This document shows positions 57,369 through 64,000 of a stretch of 64,000 nucleotides of DNA, one piece after another. The notes beneath the pieces are model-generated. The model was given only the letters and a program-made list of their open reading frames with translations. It had not been told where the DNA came from and did not search any database. The stretch is taken from NCBI RefSeq assembly GCF_963676685.1, contig NC_092355.1:64921006-64985005 (forward strand). Direction: 5' to 3'. Position numbers and translations under genes: made by a program. Position 1 is the first letter of the stretch; each line of letters begins with the position of its first letter. Origin of the DNA: Mytilus edulis. Taxonomy: Eukaryota > Mollusca > Bivalvia > Mytilida > Mytilidae.

Positions 57369-58799
57369 AGCCCCAGTCCCACTAGACCACGATCGCACCA
57401 CGCTCACTAAGATCTAAAATAAATTAAGATCGTGGTGAGGTCGCCGTATGAGCGGCATGAAAATGTAAATTTTCGTTGCTTTCACGATGCTACTACGTCA
57501 TCTTCACGCTTCTACAAAGATCCCGCTACGATTATACCACGTTCTCACCGCGCTTATTCTGCGACATCACTACGCTTATCAAGATCTTTCTCCGCTCTTC
57601 ACGTTCTTACTACGACCATACCACGAGTTATCCGATTGCAAAACGATCTTACTGCGTTTATAACACGTTCTTACCACGATTATACTACGTTCATAGCACG
57701 ATCTTACTACTTTCTCAGCAATAACGTCAACATCGTGTTCTATATCAATACAGTTCAATTCCTTCTATTTCTGATTAAATCGTAGATTTCTCGGAAACAA
57801 TACAGTCATGCCACCAAAATCTACCAGAACACTTGGGCATGGTGGTAGGAGTTGATGTAGAGGCAGAGGGAGCAAAGTAACGAATCCTGATCAAGCAGAG
57901 ATGTCGGACCGACCAATCCAACCTAAATTACAACCTATTGCTGGTCCATAAAGCTTAATGACGATATTTTAGTGAACGATAGCAGAGATGACATAGATGT
58001 ATCAATATATATAAGAAGATGTGGTATGAGTGCCAATGAGACAACTCTCCATCCAAGTAACAATTTATAAAAGTAAACCATTATAGGCCAAGGTACAGCC
58101 TTCAACACGGAGCCTTGGCTCACATCAATCAGCACGCTATAAAGGACCCAAAATATTACTAGTGTTAAACCATTTAAACGGGAAAACCAACGGTCTATTC
58201 CATATAAAAACGAGAAGCATGGTTGAGCCGTTAGAGGAAATGGATAATTACATTCAAGCAAACGAAATCTAGGGAGCTTTTTTATATATTTTATGTGAAA
58301 ATGACAATGAGAATGATGGTCGTAGTGTGAACGTAGTCAGGTCGTACGAAGAGCGTGATGAGGACGGCAAGGGCGTGCTAGAATCGTACTATGGTCGTGA
58401 ACAGCGTAGTATAGTCGTAGTGGAAGCGTAGTTGGGTCGCAGTGAGAACGTGATGGTCGTAGTTAGGTCGTGATAACGTCGCTCTGAGGTCGTAGCGCAG
58501 TCTCTCCGAATAGAATCACGCTTTCGCTACGCTCTCTCTACGATTGTACAGCGACCTTTGCGATCTTACTACGATCTTAGTGCGCTCTCACTACGCTTCT
58601 ACTACGACCTGATTTCGCCACGACCGCACCACGATTGTTTTGAACATGTTCAAAGTTGGCCACGCTCTTCGCGATCTTGAAGACCTCACCACGACCGCGA
58701 TACGACCTTACTGCGATCTACACGATCGCACTACGATCATCAAACTTTTCATTTTTTTCACAGATCGTAGTGCGATCGTGGCCTAGTGGGACTGGGGTA
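57369..58799. mobile_element. 1,431-bp TIR element with ACG-periodic arms, TTA target duplication
   Basis: Ends AGCCCCAGTCCCACTAGACC and, reverse-complemented, TACCCCAGTCCCACTAGGCC; the TIR continues through CACGATCGCAC.ACG. TTA flanks both sides (57366-57368, 58800-58802). Unit 1 has the empty site (CATTGATTAGCAT, near 50290). Subterminal arms (57400-57720, 58300-58740) are dense degenerate 10-12-mers of the type TACTACGATCT / CGTAGTG. The centre (57809-57955) has an interrupted ATG frame (MPPKSTRTLGHGGRS, later CRGRGSK) that may be a relic. 58010-58260 is a nested dispersed repeat. TTA duplication suggests PIF/Harbinger; inferred. Confidence 0.88.
58010..58260. repeat. Dispersed repeat nested in the Harbinger-like element
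   Basis: 'AGAAGATGTGGTATGAGTGC', 'CAATGAGACAACTCTCCATC' and 'GGTACAGCCTTCAACACGGA'; reversed copies at 9530-9640 and 63230-63350, partial copies at 57185-57225 and 23668-23705. A common mussel SINE-like family (recognition only). Confidence 0.7.
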
Positions 58800-58802
58800 T
58801 TA

Positions 58803-59479
58803 GCAAAAAAGAATAGATATATATATACAGTGAAACCGAATCCTTTATGAACTGAAAACCTGTATGAACTGAACATGTTTGTAACTAAGCACCGTCATAT
58901 TGGTGCACCTGATAAAACCGTACATCGGTCAAAATCGAACAAAATCTAAGTCCCAAAGAGGTTCGGTTTAAAGAGGTTTAACTGTACATAGAATTTACAT
59001 ACACAGTTACGATACCGTTAAAAACCAACTTTGTTTCATATAGTATATAGTACATGAATTATATATGAGAAATAAATACTGTGTACATCTAAGTCATATT
59101 GACTTAAATGGATATTCCAACAGCATTTCTGATTATCTCCATCTTCATCAATATATGAAATTTTGCTGATTGTTTAGCAAAGTAAAATATTATAGTTCAT
59201 GCCAACAAAGTCAAAGAGAGCATCTCTATCAGGGTTAAATTTTTTTACACACACAGCCAGAGAAGAGAGAAGCATTTTTTTTTCATTTTGTTGAATATTT
59301 GATTTGAATTTAACAAATTTAAAAGAAGAATACAGAAAATAATATTTATTCAGATGTTTCAAATCTTTTTAAAACTACAAGTAAAATCAAGATAAAAATA
59401 TGAAAGAAACGGCACATTTATTTGATTGTAAAGTGAGTATCGAAACTAATCAATGTTAAATTTGATATCATACCTAATT
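58803..59479. other. Shared unit DNA
   Basis: 58830-58990 has an internal near-repeat of 'ACTGAA.A..TGT' and 'GGTTCGGTTTAAAGAGGTTT'. 59050-59240 matches 50590-50780. No gene. Confidence 0.4.
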
Positions 59480-59845
59480 TTACTGTGCGTATTGTTAAGC
59501 GTTTACTTTTCTACATTGGCTAGAGATATAGGGGGAGGGTTGAGATCTAAAAAAAAACCATGTTTAACCTCGCCGCATTTTTGCGCCTGTCCCAAGTCAG
59601 GAGCCTCTGGCCTTTGTTAGTCTTGTTTGATTTTTAATGTTAGTTTCTTGTGTATAATTTGTAGTTAAGTATGACGTCTATTATCACTGAACTATATATT
59701 TGTTTAGGGGCCAGCTGAAGGACACCTCCGAGTGCGGGAGTTTCTCGCTGCATTGAAGACCTATTGGTGGCCTTCTGTTGTTTTATGTTCTGTGGTCGGG
59801 TTGTTGTCTCTATTACACATTCGCCATTTCCATTCTCAATTTTAT
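59480..59845 (+). mobile_element. Penelope-like 3' tail, short copy
   Basis: Corresponds to the last 360 bp of the tail at 46610-46975 (CTACATTGGCTAGAG.TAT, GTCAGGAGCCTCTGGCCTTT, TGGTCGGGTTGTTGTCTCT), ending CATTCTCAATTTT. Confidence 0.8.
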
Positions 59846-59959
59846 ATATACATGTGTTTCTACTAATACGTACATACAATAATATTGTTAATATTCTGTT
59901 TGTTCCTGTATACATTCGTGAACTTACCTAAAATATAGATTGTGAAACATATAACTGTT

Positions 59960-60430
59960 GAAATGGCATTATATCAATAATAAAACAAGATTGGGTCCAT
60001 AGTACACGGATGCCCCATTCGCACTATCATTTTCTATGTTCGGTGGACCGTAAAATTGGGCCGAAAAAACTCTAATTTGGCATTAAAATTAGGAAGATCC
60101 TATCATAGTGAACATGTGTACTAAGTTTCAAATTGATTGGACTTCAACTTCATCAAAATTTAATGTACCTCGACCAAAAACTTTAACATGAAGCGGGACA
60201 GACGGACGGACCAGAAAATATAATGCCCGTAAATGGGGCATTAGAAAGGCACCAAAAGTACGTTTTAGCTGTATTGGGCAAAAGTTTTAGTATTTTTTGG
60301 TCCTCAATGTTCTTCAACTTCGTAACTTTTTTGGCCTTTTAAACCGAGCGTCAATGATGAGTCAATTGTAGACAAAACGCGCAAATACAAAGTTTCAATC
60401 CTGGTATTTATGATGAGTTAATTTAGTCAA
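59960..60430. repeat. Dispersed bivalve repeats
   Basis: 59995-60243 holds 'CATAGTACACGGATGCCCCA', 'GTGTACTAAGTTTCAAATTG', 'GACAGACGGACGGACCAGAA' and 'GTAAATGGGGCATTAG', which I recognise as a repeat spread through bivalve genomes. 60290-60430 is another copy of the 'GAGCGTCAATGATGAGTC' family. Not verified by search. Confidence 0.65.
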
Positions 60431-60724
60431 TAAAGCCAGATGAATGCTATGCTGAAGAAAAAAATGGTAAGAGTACCCATGGTTGAAAAAAAATGTATTA
60501 GGGGAACGCTCGTTTAGCAGTGAAGTTACTATATATAAGAATCCTCCGACCAGACAGTGCCATCCCCTTACATTTGCCCAAGTTAAATTTGACTTACATA
60601 TTTCTCTTCAACCCAATCATAGTGTGGTTTATATTCTCCACCGATGCCGTAGTTTACTATCTAAATAAAAAACAAAAACCAAAAAATAATATAAAACTGT
60701 TTATTACAGCGGTTCCCTTTCTCT

Positions 60725-61319
60725 GGTGTAATACCACCATTGATTTCCCCCTATTAGTCTACGCTAAATTTGCAATTTCAAACTTGAAAATGTGCAGAAT
60801 GTATCTTTGTTTCAAATAAAGAAATACTTAGCATGAGTAAAGTTTTATCCTGTCCAGTACTAACTCGAATAATTCAATCTCTCTCAGTGTCCGATTTCCT
60901 TCAACTCGAGGTTGATGTAGCCATCGTAGACCAGCGGAATATAAAGACTGAATTATTGGGGGAATCAAGTACTAAAGAAAAATATAATCTGACACATAAC
61001 ATTTCATTGCATATTAGAAAATAACCATCACTGGAAGCTAACCAATAAAATTTCTTCCCTTATTTAACCTGTGTACAAGATTTAGTAACCATGTAAGTTC
61101 AAGTTTCCAAAATATTCTAAAGCCGGAACCCCCCCCCCCCCCCCCAAAAAAAAAATGGTGCTTTGAAATACCCAAGACATATGTTTATGACACAGAAATG
61201 TTTTTCTGCAATAAAATGTAGAATTAATTACCTACAACTGTCAAATTCAAGGGATTTTTTTTCGACCTATTTTCGAATACAACCGGATGTGACGTACCAT
61301 GATTTGGTGGTATTACACC
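60725..61319 (-). mobile_element. MITE family 'GGTG', 595-bp copy without the Penelope insertion
   Basis: Same 15-bp TIRs. Reverse-complemented it reads ACTCATGCTAAGTATTTC across the point where units 1 and 2 carry the Penelope tail, so it documents the empty site of that nested insertion. Flanks (CTCT / TAAA) do not match, suggesting rearrangement or decay. Contains an 18-19-bp poly-C run near 61127-61145. Confidence 0.88.
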
Positions 61320-61548
61320 TAAAATAGCTTGCAACACTAATAGAAAATAGAAACAAAAGCACAAATAGTTAAACAATTTTGTTAAATTCCTAATAAAGTC
61401 AACATGGGCGCTTATCTGAACAATGCCCCTCGTTATTATTTTAAAAAGGTCAACATTAAAAGATGACTGACTGAAACCTAGTCTAGTCTAAAAGGTGGAT
61501 ACCCAATCAGACGAATTACATTTAATAATCTACTTTTATTAAATTTAC

Positions 61549-61657
61549 CTGAAAGTGGTCGGCTTGTTTGTTGTTCATTCTCAATCCAGTTAATCTTTCA
61601 AGGAAGTTATTAAGTCTACTAACCGCTGGATAATCTGTGTCATCTAAATACTTAAAC
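61549..61657 (-). CDS. P4H upstream exon (TGL region)
   Basis: Minus strand, acceptor TTTGTATCAG, donor CAG|GTAAAT, 109 nt. The first base completes a Thr codon from the exon at 63377-63451. Then FKYLDDTDYPAVSRLNNFLE, RLTGLRMNNKQADHFQ, ending phase 0. In animal P4H alpha subunits the equivalent is W..D..P.V.R...RI...TGL....AE.LQ, which directly precedes the VANYG..G.Y..H.D iron-binding stretch. Belongs to copy C or a further copy. Confidence 0.85.
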
Positions 61658-61734
61658 CTGATACAAAGATAAATTTATAAGAAACTTAGTAATAACAAAT
61701 CTCGGAATTTTATATCAGAAATATAGTAAGAGAG

Positions 61735-61950
61735 AGGCGAAGAACACCAGATGGACACCCAAACTTATAAGTCGAAAATAAAATGATAACGCCGTTAAAA
61801 AAAAGAAAAAAAGCAAACAATAGTACACAGAAAACATCATAGAACACAAACACTGATTAACAAGAATCCAATCCGACCAAAAACTGAGGTGATCTCAGGG
61901 CTCCGGAAGGGTAAGCAGATCCTGCTCCATATGCGGCAGGCTCCATGCTA
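61735..61950 (-). mobile_element. Reversed Penelope-like 3' tail
   Basis: Contains 'CAAACTTATAAGTCGAAAAT', 'AACTGAGGTGATCTCAGGGC' and 'GGAAGGGTAAGCAGATCCTG', parallel to 45400-45610. It lies in the P4H intron. Confidence 0.7.
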
Positions 61951-62029
61951 CAAGCACATGTTCTTTGTTTCATTTGTTTATTATACAAGTAAAGTATCGC
62001 GGAATCCTGTTTCTATATATCGAGTTAAA

Positions 62030-62840
62030 TTAAATTGTTATAAAAAAAGTTCTGTATACATCGTTTTAGGTCCACTTCGCGATTCGCGTTTTAATAATTC
62101 AAAATTTGGTGACAATGTTATTAACTGAAAGAATCTATACCAACGAACTTGAGAAAAAGGATACAACAGATACAATTAAGCCTGCCTCATATCTTGATTT
62201 ACATCTAGATATTGACAATGAGAATAGGTTGAAAACAAAATTTTACGACAAAAGAGATGATTTCAGCTTCCCAATTGTGATCTTTCTCCCTATGTAGCAA
62301 CATTCCAGCAGCGCTTTTATACGGAGTATATATCCCCCAGTTGATACGGTATCTCAGGGCTTGTATTTTCCTACCATGATTTCTTTGATAGAGGGTTGCT
62401 GCTCACAAGAAAGCTATCAAGCCAAGAGTTCCAAGTGGTGAAGATGAGGTCAATCATCCCTTCGTAAATTTGTCGGACTCCATCTAGAGTTGGTTGACCG
62501 TTATGGAATATCCGTTTTACAGATAATCATATGTTACGAATGTCGCATCTACAATCCCCTACCCTCTCCCGAATGTGACCTATCGAATTAGACTTATTAC
62601 CAGGTTTGAAATACAATAAGCAACATGACGGGTGCCACGTGTGGAGCCAGATCTGCTTTCCCTACCGGAGCACCTTAGATATTGCTCAGTCTTTCGGTTT
62701 CGTTTTTTTTTTTGTTGTGTTTGTGTATTATAGTTTTGCCATTGATATATTTCTCTGTACATTTTCGACATATGAGTTTGAATGTACCTTTGATATCTAT
62801 CACCACTCTTTTATTTTAACGAAAAGTTACTGTTAGGAAT
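62030..62840 (+). mobile_element. Penelope-like RT fragment with 3' tail
   Basis: Plus strand: SYLDLHLDIDNENRLKTKFY then DKRDDFSFPIV (62190-62280), then in shifting frames RGLLLTRKLSSQEFQVVKMR (62395-62450) and a LVDRYGIS-like piece (62490-62520), followed by the family tail matching 1010-1320. Stops and frameshifts throughout. Confidence 0.8.
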
Positions 62841-63229
62841 AAAAAAAAAGAAAACGAAATGTTCTAGTTTCAAAGTTTAAGGTGTCAAACCACCAATTTA
62901 AAAATTACTATCTATTCAACCAATATTTTCAACTTTCACATCTTCCTAAATATGATACATAGATGTTAACTTCATAGGAACCGGGTTTCTTTTGAATCTT
63001 AAATGCATGGATATTTAGCATTTTGTATTGACACCTGTATATTTTGGAGATACTAGTGGTACATGTATGTTAATTCTATATGTAATTGTTTTTGATTTTA
63101 GTATCATTGTGTAATTGATATGTACCCCACATCGCTGTTTACTCTGATTGTTCAAAGTGTACATGACAGATTAGACATTTAGTTTTCCGTTTGAATGGTC
63201 TTACATTAGTTATTTTTAGAGTATTTTAT
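62841..63229. other. P4H intron, nothing recognised
   Basis: AT-rich with a poly-A at 62846-62854. Confidence 0.4.
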
Positions 63230-63350
63230 AGCTTGCTGTTAGGTGTGAGCCGTTTCGAAGGCCGTACCTTGTCCTATAATGGTAACTTTTATAAATTGTG
63301 ACTTGGATGGAGAGTTGTCTCATTGGTACTCATACCACATCTAATTCTTC
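63230..63350 (+). repeat. Dispersed retro-tail repeat
   Basis: 'GCTTGCTGTTAGGTGTGAGC', 'AAGGCCGTACCTTGTCCTAT', 'GATGGAGAGTTGTCTCATTG'; paralogous to 9515-9640 and the reverse of 58010-58110. Confidence 0.75.
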
Positions 63351-63376
63351 CTATATCTAATACATAATGAACTTAC

Positions 63377-63451
63377 GTTGAACTTGTTCTGTGGTCAGAC
63401 TGGACATTGCTATCATTGATGGTCCTGCCTTTTAAATTCACTACTTCAGAT
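63377..63451 (-). CDS. P4H upstream exon (SDHR region)
   Basis: 75 nt between acceptor GCTTTCAAG and donor TTCAAC|GTAAGT. Reads (x)SEVVNLKGRTINDSNVQSDH then RTSS(T), corresponding to the L.RA.V.......S.YR.SK region of P4H alpha. Phases (one base in, two out) match the exon at 61549-61657 exactly. Upstream exons lie beyond or near the window edge. Confidence 0.82.
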
Positions 63452-63609
63452 CTTGAAAGCTATAAAAAAAAAATCAGATTTGTATACTATATTTCTATAT
63501 ATTTGCCTTTAGTTATACTTAATCCACTCTTTTTAAGCTCTGCCAACTGTCGAATCATACCACCTCATTTTTTTCTATATTTAGTCTAGTGTATCGCCTA
63601 ATGAGAAAA

Positions 63610-63735
63610 AACTAACTTCAGTAGTTTCATGCAGATTATCGTTTTTGAGCAATCACATATTTTTCTTTCTAATTCTTTAAGTTCGCTTGTTTTCTCCGAC
63701 TTGTCGTCAATATAATAGAATTTTATGCGACTGTT
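63610..63735 (-). CDS. Possible further P4H exon (weak)
   Basis: Minus-strand frame RIKFYYIDDKSEKTSELKEL then ERKICDCSKTIICMKLLK, behind an acceptor-like GAATAACAG near 63737. Charged, protein-like and in the right place for the N-terminal part of the same P4H, but no clear donor was found and no conserved motif anchors it. A spurious frame is about as likely. Confidence 0.25.
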
Positions 63736-63769
63736 ATTCAAGTAAGGGGTTAAGCTACAATGTAGCTGT

Positions 63770-63920
63770 ACATGTAACACCAGGTTCAATCCACCATTTT
63801 GTACATAAGAAAATACCTGTACCAAGTCAGGAATATGACAGTTGTTATCCATTCGTTTGATGTGTTTGAGCTTTTGATTTTGCCATTTTCTCCGGAGTTA
63901 AGTATTTTTGTGATTTTACT
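63770..63920 (+). repeat. Dispersed repeat piece
   Basis: 'ACCAGGTTCAATCCACCATT' and 'CTGTACCAAGTCAGGAATAT', copies at 31950-32030 and reversed at 34040-34130. Confidence 0.75.
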
Positions 63921-64000
63921 TTGAGCATATTTTTTTATAATCTTTACGTGGTTTGTTAGCTATTAATATTTTATTTTTACAGCTTAGATAATTGAACTTT

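Larger units (their letters stand above)
51601..60065. repeat. Tandem segmental duplication, unit 2
   Basis: Second copy of 43748-51598, directly adjoining it. Private features: insertion 53200-53931, LINE end 56683-57070, Harbinger-like element 57369-58799, Penelope tail 59480-59845. The shared MITE and nested Penelope tail predate the duplication. Confidence 0.88.

Noticed and set aside
1-64000. tRNA, rRNA or other structured RNA genes
   Set aside because: None seen by eye; a covariance-model scan would be needed to exclude them.

Overview
The window looks like AT-rich nuclear DNA of a bivalve mollusc, most probably a Mytilus-type mussel. Genes are split into small exons with GT/AG introns. 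Relics of Penelope-like, non-LTR, Ty3/gypsy, piggyBac and many TIR elements are interleaved, with several families of mussel-style dispersed repeats. The species call is inference from repeat style and protein flavour. No complete, certainly functional gene lies inside the window; no rRNA, tRNA or CRISPR was seen. Positions 4431-4530 are an N gap.

Layout. 1-457: broken C-terminal piece of an NHL/TRIM-like propeller protein. 1-2.2 kb: Penelope-like retroelement fragments. 2.2-2.7 kb: array of CACGTG palindromes. 4.5-6.0 kb plus 20.95-21.6 kb: 3' end of a prolyl 4-hydroxylase (P4H) copy ('A', minus strand). Its last exon is cut by a 14.9-kb insertion (6021-20949) with a CCTGG target duplication. 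That insertion holds a 3,956-bp intron-containing piggyBac element seated in a foldback element, exons of an unrecognised zinc-ligand-like gene ('X', plus strand), a 122-bp minisatellite, a 2.7-kb segment bounded by inverted repeats, a hairpin MITE and a palindromic ATGTCG/CGACAT array. 21.6-25 kb: dispersed repeats. 25.0-30.4 kb: a decayed Ty3/gypsy element carrying a MITE and a Penelope-like copy. 30.4-36.9 kb: repeats and AT-rich DNA. 37.0-44.75 kb: a conserved uncharacterised three-exon gene ('Y', minus strand) whose 6.3-kb first intron contains a LINE, a tyrosine-recombinase relic and a 1-kb TIR element.

43.75-60.07 kb is two adjacent copies of one roughly 8-kb unit. Each contains exon 1 of gene Y and the 3' exons of a P4H (copies 'B' and 'C'). 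Both carry the same nested insertions (a MITE containing a Penelope-like tail), so these predate the duplication. Later insertions are unique to each unit. 60-64 kb: two upstream P4H exons that splice in phase with each other, separated by a Penelope-like fragment.

Function. P4Hs hydroxylate proline in collagen-like proteins in the ER; a local P4H array would fit mussel byssus biology, but A and B carry disabling lesions and only C looks open. The main interest is a transposon-shaped, mosaic P4H cluster and several non-autonomous element families whose TIRs and target duplications can be read directly, in some cases against an uninterrupted copy in the same window.
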